Notes under the pieces: generated by a model
Seen by the model: only the letters and a program-made list of their open reading frames with translations
Database searches by the model: none
What the model was told of the DNA's origin: nothing
Position numbers and translations under genes: made by a program
Source of the DNA: Roseovarius salincola
GTDB lineage: Bacteria > Pseudomonadota > Alphaproteobacteria > Rhodobacterales > Rhodobacteraceae
Length of the DNA: 64,000 bases
Direction of reading: 5' to 3'
Assembly: GCF_026891095.1 (NCBI RefSeq)
Contig: NZ_JAPTNL010000012.1
Span: 55,983-119,982, forward strand
Shown: positions 26,769 through 35,147 of the stretch, in pieces
Layout: each line of letters starts with the position of its first letter
Numbering within the stretch: position 1 is the first letter of the stretch

Positions 26769-27734
26769 ATGGAACATGAAGCCGTTGCTTTTCCCCGCGA
26801 GGAAGGGGTGCTTTACCTGACCGAAGGGGGCACCGAGACCGAGATCATGTATCGTCACGGCCATGATCTGAGAGAATTCGCGATGTTCGAGCTGATGGAC
26901 AAACCGGCGGCGGTGGCGGACCTGAGGGATATGTATCGCCGGTATCTGGATGTGGCGGCCGAGCAGGGCTTTGCCGCGCTGATCGCGGGTTTTGATTACC
27001 GCGCCAGCCCTGACTGGGGCGAGAAGCTGGGTTATTCGCGCGAAGGGCTGCGCGAGATGCAGTATAAATGTATCGATTTTCTGCGCGATGTGGCGACGCC
27101 CTATGACGGCCAGTTGCCGAAGATCGCGATCGCGGGCTGCGTCGGCCCGCGCGGCGATGCGTATTCGCTGAACCGTGACATCAGCGCTCAAGAGGCCGAG
27201 GCCTATCACATGACCCAGTTGGAGACGCTGAAGGAATGCGGCGTCGATCTGGTCTGGGCGGCGACGATCAACAACATTCCCGAAGCGGTGGGTATCAGCC
27301 GCGCCGCCGCCAGGCAGGGGCTGCCGGTGAACATGTGTTTCACGCTGGACAGCACCCATCGTCTGAAATCCGGGCCGAGCCTGCGCGAGGCGGTCGAGGC
27401 GACCGACCGGGGGGCCGGCGCGGCGAGGCCCGATTCCTACGGCATCAACTGCTCGCATCCGGTTGAGTTCGAGCCGGCGCTGGAGGACGGGGCCTGGAGC
27501 ACGCGCCTGCGCGCGCTGAGGCCGAACGCGGCGAAGATGGACAAGGTGTCTCTGTGCAAGCTCGGTCACATCGAGGAAGGCGATCCCGAAGAGCTGGGCG
27601 AGATGTTGGGCGACCTGGCGGCGCGCCTGCCGGATGTGGACATCTGGGGCGGCTGCTGCGGCACGTGGGACAAGCATTTCGAGCCCATTGCCCGCCATGT
27701 GCGCGAGGCGCGGGGCGAGGCCCGAATGGCCTGA
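26769..27734 (+). CDS. Homocysteine S-methyltransferase family protein
   Basis: A 321-residue (beta-alpha)8 barrel of the Pfam S-methyl_trans type, which transfers methyl groups to homocysteine using zinc. The zinc cysteines are visible in NCSHP and GGCCGT near the C-terminus; the N-terminal TEGGTETEI segment is the usual start of the domain. Start 26769 (MEHEAVAFPREE) follows an AGAGGGAG site. Methyl donor (S-methylmethionine, betaine or other) cannot be told. No methionine genes adjoin. Confidence 0.88.
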   Translation: MEHEAVAFPREEGVLYLTEGGTETEIMYRHGHDLREFAMFELMDKPAAVADLRDMYRRYLDVAAEQGFAALIAGFDYRASPDWGEKLGYSREGLREMQYKCIDFLRDVATPYDGQLPKIAIAGCVGPRGDAYSLNRDISAQEAEAYHMTQLETLKECGVDLVWAATINNIPEAVGISRAAARQGLPVNMCFTLDSTHRLKSGPSLREAVEATDRGAGAARPDSYGINCSHPVEFEPALEDGAWSTRLRALRPNAAKMDKVSLCKLGHIEEGDPEELGEMLGDLAARLPDVDIWGGCCGTWDKHFEPIARHVREARGEARMA

Positions 27735-27785
27735 GGCCGCCGGACCCGCCGCTAAAGGCGAGCCCTTGCCCCCCTGCGCGACGGA

Positions 27786-28760
27786 TCAGCCGCGCCCATG
27801 CGGCGCGTCCAGGTCCAGCACCGGGCCGACGGGCACGATCCGATGCGGATTGATCATGTCGTGGCTGTAGTAATAATGCCGGGTGATATGGTCGAAATCC
27901 ACCGTTTCGGCCACGCCGGGCCATTGGTAGAGTTCGCGCAGGTAGCCCCAGACATTGGGATAATCCACGATCCGCGCGCGGTTGCATTTGAAATGGGTGT
28001 GATAGACCTTGTCAAAGCGGATCAGCGTGGTGAAGAGCCGCCAGTCGGCCTCGCTCACCTGAGCGCCCGCGAGGTAGCGGCTGGACGCGAGGCGCTGTTC
28101 GATCTTGCCGAGCGTCTCGAACAGAGGGGTGACCGCGTCGTCATAGGCCTCTTGGCTGGTGGCGAAACCAGCCTTGTAGACGCCGTTGTTGACGTTTGAA
28201 TAGACCTCGGCATTGATCGCGTCGATCTCGTCGCGCCGGTCCTCGGGGTAATGGTCATCCGTGTTGCCGGTGATCGCGTCGAAGGCCGAATTGAACATGC
28301 GGATGATCTCGGCCGATTCGTTCGACACGATGGTTTCGCGCTGCTTGTCCCAAAGCACCGGCACGGTAACGCGCCCCGAGACCTTTGGATCGGCCTTGGT
28401 GTAGAGGTCGCGCAGGAATGGCAGGCCGTAAAGATCGTCGCCCGTCGCGCCGGGGAAATCACTGCGCAATTCCCAGCCTTCGCTCAGCATGTCGGGGTGC
28501 ACGACGGAAACGCCGATGTGATCCGCAAGGCCCTTCAACCGGCGCATGATCAGCGTGCGATGCGCCCAGGGGCAGGCCAGCGAGACATAGAGGTGATAGC
28601 GCCCGGATTGCGCCGCAAATCCGCCCGCGCCCGAGGGGCCGGGGCTGCCGTCGGCGGTGATCCAGTTGCGGAATTTCGACGTGTCGCGCACGAATTTGCC
28701 ACCTGTCGAGTCGGTGTCATACCATTCGTCGTGCCATTCGCCCTTGACCAGTTGTCCCAT
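27786..28760 (-). CDS. Glutathionyl-hydroquinone reductase (Xi-class GST)
   Basis: A 324-residue member of the YqjG/PcpF-like family that removes glutathione from glutathionyl-hydroquinones. Diagnostic: the catalytic Cys in SLACPWAHRTLI, and the SVVHPDMLSEGWEL and VPVLWDK segments, and C-terminal RFDKVYHTHFKCN. The ATG at 28760 follows an AGGAGGG site; a longer frame upstream is not supported. Length is normal for the family. Confidence 0.92.
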   Translation of the reverse strand: MGQLVKGEWHDEWYDTDSTGGKFVRDTSKFRNWITADGSPGPSGAGGFAAQSGRYHLYVSLACPWAHRTLIMRRLKGLADHIGVSVVHPDMLSEGWELRSDFPGATGDDLYGLPFLRDLYTKADPKVSGRVTVPVLWDKQRETIVSNESAEIIRMFNSAFDAITGNTDDHYPEDRRDEIDAINAEVYSNVNNGVYKAGFATSQEAYDDAVTPLFETLGKIEQRLASSRYLAGAQVSEADWRLFTTLIRFDKVYHTHFKCNRARIVDYPNVWGYLRELYQWPGVAETVDFDHITRHYYYSHDMINPHRIVPVGPVLDLDAPHGRG

Positions 28761-28861
28761 GAAGGCCCTCCTTTCCCGGTCGAGATAGGCGGCGGGCAGG
28801 CGGGCGTGAAGCCATATGGCCGCGCATCTCCCGTGCATCGCCGCACAACGCATTTCCCTGT

Positions 28862-28890
28862 TTGCGTGCCGGAGCGCGGCGTCTTATAGA
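28862..28890 (+). promoter_or_regulatory. Putative promoter of the cobalamin operon
   Basis: TTGCGT (28862-28867) and TATAGA (28885-28890) are separated by 17 bases and point at the gene starting at 29061, giving a leader of about 165 nucleotides. I looked for a cobalamin riboswitch in the leader and saw no convincing B12 box. Confidence 0.5.
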
Positions 28891-29060
28891 CGGAAGGGAC
28901 GATGCCCGTCAGGCGGGCCGGAAAGATGTGCGGGCGCGGCCGACCCAACCCGGGGGCATTCGCGCGGTCGCGATCGTCGGGAAATCGGCGCTCTTGTCGC
29001 GCCGCCATCCCCTTTTTCCGGTGCGCGACGGGCGAATGCGAAGGAAAAGGGGAGAGACCC

Positions 29061-29291
29061 ATGCGAAACCTGATCCGGGCTGCGGCCCTCATGGCGGGCA
29101 CGCCCGCGCTGGCCCATCCCGGCCATCTGAGCGAAGTGGCGGGCCATGGTCACTGGCTGGGGGCGGCGGCGATCGGCGCGGCCATCGCCATCGGGCTCTG
29201 GGCCGGTCTGCGCGGGCGCAAGGATGCCGCCGCAAGCGACGCGGGCGAGGCGCAGGACGGCGCCGGCGAAGACGAACCGCTGGAGGCATGA
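29061..29291 (+). CDS. Small histidine-containing membrane protein (DUF6732-like), head of cobalamin operon
   Basis: A 76-residue protein. The N-terminal hydrophobic stretch ending in PALAHPGHLSEVAGHGHW suggests a signal peptide followed by a short His-rich segment; a second helix (about 34-50) spans the membrane and an acidic tail ends the protein. The ATG follows an AAGGGGAGAG site. The stop overlaps the cbiX start (ATGA, 29288-29291). The His cluster plus location suggest a role in cobalt handling, similar in flavour to small subunits such as CbtB/HupE-type proteins, but it is not homologous in any way I can show. Confidence 0.7.
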   Translation: MRNLIRAAALMAGTPALAHPGHLSEVAGHGHWLGAAAIGAAIAIGLWAGLRGRKDAAASDAGEAQDGAGEDEPLEA

Positions 29292-30550
29292 GCATGGACA
29301 AGGACGCGGGCGCGGAAAAGACCGGGGTAATGATCTGCGGGCATGGCTCGCGCAGCCAGTCGGCGGTGGATGAATTCGCCACGCTCGCCGACAAGCTGCC
29401 CGCCCATCTGCCTCCCGAATGGGAGGTCGAATACGGCTATCTCGAATTCGCGAACCCGGTGATCCGCGACGGTCTCGACCGCCTGCGCGACGCGGGATGC
29501 AGCCGGATCCTGGCCGTGCCGGGGATGCTGTTCGCGGCGATGCATTCAAAGAACGACATCCCGACGGTGCTCAACAGCTACGGCGCCCAGCACGGGATCG
29601 ACATCCGCTATGGGCGCGAGCTGGGGGTCGATCCCAAGATGGTCGCCGCCGCATCCGCGCGGATCCGCGAGGCCGTGGCGCGGGCCAATGCCGAATCGGG
29701 CGAGGTGGCGCTGCATGACACCTGCCTTGTGGTGATCGGGCGCGGTGCCTCGGACCCGGACGCCAACAGCAATGTCGCCAAGATCGCCCGCCTCCTGCAG
29801 GAAGGAATCGGCTTTGGCTGGTGCGAGACCGGCTATTCGGGCGTCACCTTCCCGCTGGTCGAGCCCTGCCTTCAGCATGTGGCGAAGCTCGGCTATCGCC
29901 GGGTGGTGGTGTTTCCCTATTTCCTCTTCTCGGGAATCCTGATCGACCGCATCTACGGCTTCACCGATCAGGTGGCCGCGGCCCATCCCGATATCACCTT
30001 CGTCAAGGCGGGGTATCTCGGGGATCACCCCAAGGTCCTGGAAACCTTCGCCGAACGGGTGCGCGAACAGGCCGGCGCCAACCCGCCGCCAAATTGCGCC
30101 ACCTGCCAGTACCGCACCCAGATCCTGGCGGTCGGCGGCGAGCCCCCGCGCAAGATCACGCCCGAACAGCGCGCCGCCTTCGCCGCCGCGCGCGGCGCGG
30201 GCCATCCCGCCTTCAGCGACGTGCCCCCGCCCACCTGCGTGATGTGCAAATATCGCACTGCCGTGCCGGGCTTCGAGGCCGAGGTGGGCGCGGTGCAGGA
30301 AAGCCATCACCACCATGTCGAGGGCCAGGGCGCCAGCGCGCCGGGCTCGAACGTGGCGGATTGCGCGCTGTGCGATCATTTCTGCACGGGTCTCTGCCGG
30401 CTCGAGATGCAGGATCACCACCATCACCACCACCACCACGAGGGCGATCACGACGACCACCACCACGATCACGATCACCACCACCATGCGCAGTATCCCC
30501 ATGCGGATCACCCTTTGGGGCCGCAAAGTGCGCGCAAGGCGCGGGACTGA
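29288..30550 (+). CDS. cbiX: Sirohydrochlorin cobaltochelatase CbiX with Cys- and His-rich C-terminal extension
   Basis: Inserts cobalt into sirohydrochlorin, starting the early-cobalt (anaerobic-type) corrin route. The 420-residue product contains a duplicated CbiX chelatase core (about 10-255), with MICGHGSR at 15-22 and a second half containing YFLFSGILIDRI. Beyond it are CxxC pairs at Cys270/273 and Cys317/320, a CxxCxxxCxxxC cluster (359, 362, 366, 370) that could hold an Fe-S centre, and a histidine tail (377-400, mostly His with Asp) that probably stores or gathers cobalt. CbiX proteins with Fe-S and His-rich ends are known. Start 29288 chosen for the ATGA coupling. Confidence 0.92.
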   Translation: MSMDKDAGAEKTGVMICGHGSRSQSAVDEFATLADKLPAHLPPEWEVEYGYLEFANPVIRDGLDRLRDAGCSRILAVPGMLFAAMHSKNDIPTVLNSYGAQHGIDIRYGRELGVDPKMVAAASARIREAVARANAESGEVALHDTCLVVIGRGASDPDANSNVAKIARLLQEGIGFGWCETGYSGVTFPLVEPCLQHVAKLGYRRVVVFPYFLFSGILIDRIYGFTDQVAAAHPDITFVKAGYLGDHPKVLETFAERVREQAGANPPPNCATCQYRTQILAVGGEPPRKITPEQRAAFAAARGAGHPAFSDVPPPTCVMCKYRTAVPGFEAEVGAVQESHHHHVEGQGASAPGSNVADCALCDHFCTGLCRLEMQDHHHHHHHHEGDHDDHHHDHDHHHHAQYPHADHPLGPQSARKARD

Positions 30551-30556
30551 CCGGGC

Positions 30557-30600
30557 TTCATCTTGCCCAAAATACTCCCGCCGGAGGCTTCCGGCGGCGC
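30557..30600 (-). repeat. GAGTATTT dispersed element with hairpin, in cbiX-cobH gap
   Basis: On the minus strand it reads GCCTCCGGCGGGAGTATTTT then GGGCAAGATGAA. An eight-base stem CCGCCGGA / TCCGGCGG with a GGCT loop occupies 30578-30597. Related copies lie at 32564-32600 and 35112-35134 inside the same operon. It may be a processing site or a weak attenuator between cob genes. Confidence 0.6.
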
Positions 30601-30622
30601 CAATCAGAGCAAAGGCCGATCA

Positions 30623-31261
30623 TTGCGTCCCTATGAAAAGACCCCTTCGGCGATCTATGCCCAGAGCTTCGCCACCGTGCGCCGCGAAGCGCGGCTGGAC
30701 CGCTTTTCTCCCGGTATGGAGGCGCTGGCGATCCGCGTGATCCATGCCTGCGGCATGATCGAGGTGGCCGACCGGCTTGATTTCTCGCCCCTGGCCGATG
30801 CGGCGGGGCGCGAGGCGCTGGCGGCGGGGGCGAAGGTGCTGTGCGACTGCGAAATGGTGGGCGCGGGCATCATTCGCCGTCACCTGCCGCGAGACAACGA
30901 GGTGATCGTCACGCTCAACGATCCGCGCGTGAAGGGGATCGCCGCCGGGATCGGCAATACCCGTTCGGCGGCGGCGGTGGAGCTCTGGGCGGATCACCTT
31001 GAGGGCGCGGTGGTGGTGATCGGCAACGCACCGACGGCACTTTTCCACCTTCTGGAACTCCTGGATCAGGGCGCGCCGAAACCGGCGCTGATCCTGGGGT
31101 TCCCGGTGGGGTTCGTGGGTGCGGCCGAAAGCAAGGCGGAACTGGCGGCCAATCCGCGGGGCTGCGATTTCGTGACCCTGCGCGGGCGGCGCGGGGGGTC
31201 GGCCATGGCCAGCGCCGCGCTCAATGCGCTGGCGGCGGGTCTTGCGGAGGACATATCATGA
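30623..31261 (+). CDS. cobH: Precorrin-8X methylmutase CobH/CbiC
   Basis: Moves a methyl group from C11 to C12 to make hydrogenobyrinic (cobyrinic) acid. The product has the family traits YEKTPSAIYAQSF near the start, the VIHACGM segment with catalytic His, GNAPTALFHLLE and GFPVGFVGAAESK. I use a TTG start at 30623 (reading LRPYEKTP), preceded by an AAAGG site; the frame is open upstream only through the dispersed repeat, so an earlier start seems unlikely. This gives 212 residues, the normal length. Confidence 0.93.
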   Translation: MRPYEKTPSAIYAQSFATVRREARLDRFSPGMEALAIRVIHACGMIEVADRLDFSPLADAAGREALAAGAKVLCDCEMVGAGIIRRHLPRDNEVIVTLNDPRVKGIAAGIGNTRSAAAVELWADHLEGAVVVIGNAPTALFHLLELLDQGAPKPALILGFPVGFVGAAESKAELAANPRGCDFVTLRGRRGGSAMASAALNALAAGLAEDIS

Positions 31262-31338
31262 GCGCGGCGCAAGCGGTCGCAAAGGGCGGCGCGCCCTCTG
31301 CGAGACCCTCGCGCAAGGGAGGGGCGAGCGATGGCTGA
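31258..31338 (+). CDS. Possible 26-residue leader peptide between cobH and cobL
   Basis: An ATG overlapping the cobH stop (ATGA at 31258-31261) opens 26 codons and ends at 31338, eight bases inside cobL. A strong GGAGG site lies seven bases before the ATG. The encoded peptide is basic and has no recognised motif. It could couple translation of cobH and cobL, or simply be chance. Confidence 0.3.
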   Translation: MSAAQAVAKGGAPSARPSRKGGASDG

Positions 31339-32533
31339 GCCGTGGTTGCATGTGGTCGGAATCGGCGAGGACGGCATGGAGGGGCTTTTGCCCGCCACCC
31401 GCGCGGTCGTCGAGGCGGCCGAGATCATCATCGGCGGCGAGCGCCATCACGCCCTTGCGGGCAGCGTGAATGCCGAGCGCATCGCCTGGCCGTCGCCTTT
31501 CGATGCGCTGATCGACCAGCTCAGGTCGTTGCGCGGGCGGCGCGTCGTCGTGCTGGCGACGGGCGATCCGCTGTGGTTTTCGGTGGGCGCCAGGATCGGC
31601 CGGGCGATCGACCCCGCCGAGATCATCTATCACCCGCAATTGTCGGCCTTTCAGCTGGCGGCGGCGCGGATGGGCTGGTCATTGGCCGATGTCGAGACGC
31701 TGACCGTGCATGGCCGCCCGGTCGAGCAGATGATCGCCTTCATCCAGCCCGATGCGCGGCTGTTGATCCTGACCACGGGGGCCGACACGCCGGGGCGGAT
31801 CGCTGAGTTCCTGACCGCGCGCGGTTTCGGGCGCGCGAAGATGACCGTGCTGGCCAATATGGGCGGCGCGGGCGAGGCGCGGTTCGACGGGCTGGCCGAA
31901 AGCTGGGACCACGCGGTGCCGGATTTCAATACGCTGGCGGTGGAATGCGTGGCGGCGCCGGATGCGGCCTTGCTGCCGCGTGTGCCGGGCTTGCCGGATA
32001 CGCTGTTCCAGCATGACGGCACCATGACCAAGCAGGAGGTGCGCGCCGCCACGCTGGCCAAGCTCATGCCGATGCGCGGGGCGCTCTTGTGGGATATCGG
32101 CACCGGCTGCGGTTCGGTGGCGGTGGAGTGGATGCGCGGCGCGCGCTATGCGCGTGCGATTGGCATCGAGCCGCGCGCCGAGCGGCGCGCCATGGCCGCC
32201 GCCAATGCGCTGGCGCTGGGCGTGCCCAAGCTTGAGCTGATCGACGGGCGGGTGCCCGGGGCGCTGGCGGGACTGGCGCCGCCCGATGCCGTCTTTATCG
32301 GCGGCGGGCTCAGCCGCGAGACATTCGAGGCCGCCTGGGGCGCGCTGCGCCCGCTGGGGCGCTTGGTCTGCAATGCGGTCACGCTGGAAAGCGAGGCCTT
32401 GCTTCTGGCGCTTTACAAGGAAAAGGGCGGGCAGCTGGTGAAGCTCATGGTCAACCGCGCCGAGCCGGTGGGCACATTGACGGGCTGGCGGCCGCTGATG
32501 CCGGTCACCCAGTGGAGCCTGGTGAAGCGATGA
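31331..32533 (+). CDS. cobL: Precorrin-6Y C5,15-methyltransferase (decarboxylating), CbiE-CbiT fusion
   Basis: A 400-residue fusion of a CbiE methylase (about 1-210, starting WLHVVGIGEDGMEGL) and a CbiT decarboxylating methyltransferase (about 225-400, with the SAM-binding WDIGTGCGSVAVEW). It methylates C5 and C15 and removes the acetate carboxyl at C12. The short peptide frame at 31258 overlaps its start, and a GGGAGGGG site precedes the ATG. Complete and intact. Confidence 0.95.
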   Translation: MAEPWLHVVGIGEDGMEGLLPATRAVVEAAEIIIGGERHHALAGSVNAERIAWPSPFDALIDQLRSLRGRRVVVLATGDPLWFSVGARIGRAIDPAEIIYHPQLSAFQLAAARMGWSLADVETLTVHGRPVEQMIAFIQPDARLLILTTGADTPGRIAEFLTARGFGRAKMTVLANMGGAGEARFDGLAESWDHAVPDFNTLAVECVAAPDAALLPRVPGLPDTLFQHDGTMTKQEVRAATLAKLMPMRGALLWDIGTGCGSVAVEWMRGARYARAIGIEPRAERRAMAAANALALGVPKLELIDGRVPGALAGLAPPDAVFIGGGLSRETFEAAWGALRPLGRLVCNAVTLESEALLLALYKEKGGQLVKLMVNRAEPVGTLTGWRPLMPVTQWSLVKR

Positions 32534-32563
32534 GCGGGTGGCAGCGCAAGGGGCCGGTGGCGG

Positions 32564-32600
32564 ATGCCTCCGGCGGGAGTATTTCATGCAAGATGAAGCC
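32564..32600 (+). repeat. GAGTATTT dispersed element, in cobL-cobI gap
   Basis: Plus strand reads GATGCCTCCGGCGGGAGTAT then TTCATGCAAGATGAAGCC, a direct match in sense to the minus-strand element at 30557-30600. The hairpin half is degenerate here. It lies just before cobI. Confidence 0.6.
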
Positions 32601-32612
32601 TGGGAAAAGGGC

Positions 32613-33314
32613 ATGAGCGGTGTGCTTTATGGCGTCGGGTTGGGGCCGGGGGACCCTGAGCTCATGACCTTGCGCGCCCATCGCCTGATCGCGGGGGCCG
32701 AGGTGGTGGCCTATCCGAGCCTTGCGGGGGGCGAGAGTTTCGCCCGCGCCATCGCGGCCTCGGCGATCGCGCCGGGCGCCGAGGAGATCGTGATGGAGGT
32801 GCCGATGAGCACCGCGCGCGCCCCGGCGCAGGCTGCCTATGACGCGGGCGCGGCGCGGATTGCCGGGGTGCTCGACTCCGGGCGTGACGTGGTCTGCCTT
32901 TGCGAGGGCGACCCGTTCTTTTATGGCTCCTTCATGTATGTGTTCGCGCGCCTTGCGGCGCGCTACCGGGTGGAGGTCGTGCCGGGGGTGACGTCCCTGA
33001 CTGCCTGCGCGGCGCGCGCCGCGATGCCGCTGGTGGCGCGCAACGAGCGGCTGACGGTCCTGCCGGGACCATTGCCCGAGGACGAGCTGCGCGCCCGCAT
33101 CGAGGGTGCGGAGAGCGTGGCGATCATGAAGGTGGGGCGTCACATGGCCAAGATCCGCGGCGTGATCGAGGCCTTGGGCCTGACGGCGCGGGCGGTCTAT
33201 GTGGAGCGCGCGAGCCTGCCCCAGGAGGTGGTCTGCCCGCTGGCCGAGGCGCCGCCTGATGCGCCGTATTTTTCGATGATCCTTTTGGTGAAGGGGGGCG
33301 ACCCATGGCTGTGA
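32613..33314 (+). CDS. cobI: Precorrin-2 C20-methyltransferase
   Basis: Methylates precorrin-2 at C20 (cobalt-precorrin-2 in the early-cobalt route). The product begins MSGVLYGVGLGPGDPELMTL, the classic SAM-binding loop, and contains CEGDPFFYGSFMY and VVPGVTSLTACAARA. I chose 32613 because the motif starts there; an in-frame ATG at 32586 with a GGGAG site seven bases upstream would add nine residues. The stop overlaps the next start by ten bases. Confidence 0.94.
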   Translation: MSGVLYGVGLGPGDPELMTLRAHRLIAGAEVVAYPSLAGGESFARAIAASAIAPGAEEIVMEVPMSTARAPAQAAYDAGAARIAGVLDSGRDVVCLCEGDPFFYGSFMYVFARLAARYRVEVVPGVTSLTACAARAAMPLVARNERLTVLPGPLPEDELRARIEGAESVAIMKVGRHMAKIRGVIEALGLTARAVYVERASLPQEVVCPLAEAPPDAPYFSMILLVKGGDPWL

Positions 33315-35113
33315 AACCTGTGGTTCTGGCCTTGAGCCGGTCGGGAGAGGCGGTGGCGCATCGCGTGGCCCGTGATCTGGGCGCCGCGTTGCATGGGCGC
33401 GAGGGGCGGGTGGAGAAGGCGGACGCCTGGTTTCCCGATGCGCTGGCGCATGTGCGCGATCTTTTCGCCGCCGGCGTGCCGGTGGTGGGGGTTTGCGCCA
33501 GCGGTATCCTGATCCGGGCGGTGGCGCCGCTTTTGTGCGAGAAGCGCGTCGAGCCGCCGGTGCTGTCGGTGAGCGATGACGGGTCGGTCGTGGTGCCCCT
33601 GCTGGGCGGGCATCGCGGCGCCAACCGGCTGGCGGCGCGGATCGCCGATGGCCTTGGCGCGAAGGCGGCGGTGACGACGGCGGGCGATGTGGCAATGGGC
33701 GTCGCGCTTGATGCGCCGCCCGAGGGCTATCGGCTGGCCAATCCCGGGGATGCGAAACCGGCAATGGCGTCGATGCTGGCGGGCGAGGGTGTGCGCCTGC
33801 TGGGCGAGGACATCTTTGGCATCGGGGACGATGGGGCCGGCCAGGTCGAGCTGGTGGTGAGCGAGGCGCCCGAGGCGGGTGGTGCGAAGCGGCTGGTCTA
33901 TCACCCGCAGCGGTTCGTGCTGGGTCTGGGATGCGCGCGCAACTGCGATCCGGCCGAGATGTGGGCGCTGGTCGAGGCCACGCTGGCCGAGGCCGGGATC
34001 GCGCCGGGGGCGGTGGCCTGTGTCGCCTCGATCGACCTCAAGGCCGACGAGCCCGCGATCAACGCGGTGGCGGCACGTCTGGGCGTGCCGTTGCGGCTGT
34101 TTGATGCCAATGCGCTCGAGGCCGAGGCGGGGCGGCTGGCGAACCCCTCGGAGGTGGTTTTCGCCGAGGTGGGCTGCCACGGGGTGGCCGAGGGCGCTGT
34201 GCTGGCCGCGGGCACGCAGCTGGCGGTGGAAAAGCGCAAGAGCGCCAATGCGACCTGTGCGCTGGGGCGCGCGGAGGCGCCCATCACGGAGATGCCGGGG
34301 CGCGCGCGCGGGCGGCTGAGCGTGGTCGGCATCGGCCCCGGCCAGGCGTCCTGGCGCACGCCCGAGGCCTCGCGCCTGATTGCCGAGGCCGACGAGCTGG
34401 TGGGCTATGGCTTGTATATCGACCTGCTGGGGCCGCTGGCGGCGGGCAAGGCGCGCAGCGATTTCCCGCTGGGCGGCGAGGAGGCGCGCTGCCGCCATGC
34501 GCTGGAGCGCGCCGCCGAGGGGCGCAACGTCGCGCTGATCTGTTCGGGGGATGCGGGCATCTATGCGATGGGCGCGCTGGTCTTCGAGCTGCTGGACCGG
34601 GGCGCAGAGGCGCAGGGCGTAAGCGATGCGGCGCGGCGCGTCGAGGTGGTCTGTTCGCCCGGCGTGTCGGCCTTGCAGGGTGCGGCGGCGCGGGCGGGGG
34701 CGCCGCTGGGCCATGATTTCTGCACCATCAGCCTGAGCGACCTGTTGACCCCGCGCGAGGATATCCTGCGCCGTCTGCGCGCCGCCGCCGAGGGCGATTT
34801 CGTGATCGCCTTCTACAATCCGGTGTCGAGGACAAGACGCACCCTCTTGGCCGAGGCGCGCGACATCCTGCTGGCGCATCGTCCGGGTGACACGCCGGTG
34901 ATGCTGGCGACCTCATTGGGGCGGCCCGAGGAGCATCTGCGCTATCGGCGTCTGGATGCGCTGGAGGTGGACGAGGTGGACATGCTGACCGTGGTCCTGG
35001 TGGGATCGAGCCAGTCGCGGCTGGCCGAACTGGGCGAGGGTGGGCGGATGTTCACGCCGCGCGGCTATGCGCGCAAGATCGACGGCGATCTGGCGGCGGG
35101 CGACATGACATGA
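33305..35113 (+). CDS. cobJ: Fused CbiG (cobalt-precorrin-5A hydrolase) and CobJ/CbiH (C17-methyltransferase)
   Basis: A 602-residue fusion. Residues 1-330 are CbiG: N-terminal domain with GVCASGILIRAV and LLGGHRGANRLA, then the CbiG C-terminal domain with GLGCARNCD and EVGCHGVAEGAVLA. Residues about 340-600 are a precorrin-3B C17-methyltransferase with SVVGIGPGQASW, LICSGDAGIYAMG, the VVCSPGVSALQGAAARAG site and FYNPVSRTRR. CbiG belongs to the early-cobalt pathway, where it opens the delta-lactone and releases acetaldehyde. Both halves look intact. Confidence 0.94.
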   Translation: MAVKPVVLALSRSGEAVAHRVARDLGAALHGREGRVEKADAWFPDALAHVRDLFAAGVPVVGVCASGILIRAVAPLLCEKRVEPPVLSVSDDGSVVVPLLGGHRGANRLAARIADGLGAKAAVTTAGDVAMGVALDAPPEGYRLANPGDAKPAMASMLAGEGVRLLGEDIFGIGDDGAGQVELVVSEAPEAGGAKRLVYHPQRFVLGLGCARNCDPAEMWALVEATLAEAGIAPGAVACVASIDLKADEPAINAVAARLGVPLRLFDANALEAEAGRLANPSEVVFAEVGCHGVAEGAVLAAGTQLAVEKRKSANATCALGRAEAPITEMPGRARGRLSVVGIGPGQASWRTPEASRLIAEADELVGYGLYIDLLGPLAAGKARSDFPLGGEEARCRHALERAAEGRNVALICSGDAGIYAMGALVFELLDRGAEAQGVSDAARRVEVVCSPGVSALQGAAARAGAPLGHDFCTISLSDLLTPREDILRRLRAAAEGDFVIAFYNPVSRTRRTLLAEARDILLAHRPGDTPVMLATSLGRPEEHLRYRRLDALEVDEVDMLTVVLVGSSQSRLAELGEGGRMFTPRGYARKIDGDLAAGDMT

Positions 35114-35134
35114 GTATTTTGGGCAAGATGAAGC
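35112..35134 (+). repeat. GAGTATTT dispersed element (right half), in cobJ-cobM gap
   Basis: Plus strand reads GAGTATTTTGGGCAAG then ATGAAGC, matching the right halves of the elements at 30557 (minus) and 32564 (plus). It starts directly at the cobJ stop and lies just upstream of the cobM start. Confidence 0.6.
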
Positions 35135-35147
35135 GAGGGGTGCGGCA

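Noticed and set aside
28761..29060. Cobalamin riboswitch upstream of the cobalamin operon
   Set aside because: Position is right but I could not find the B12 box or the conserved core; only a promoter-like pair is visible.
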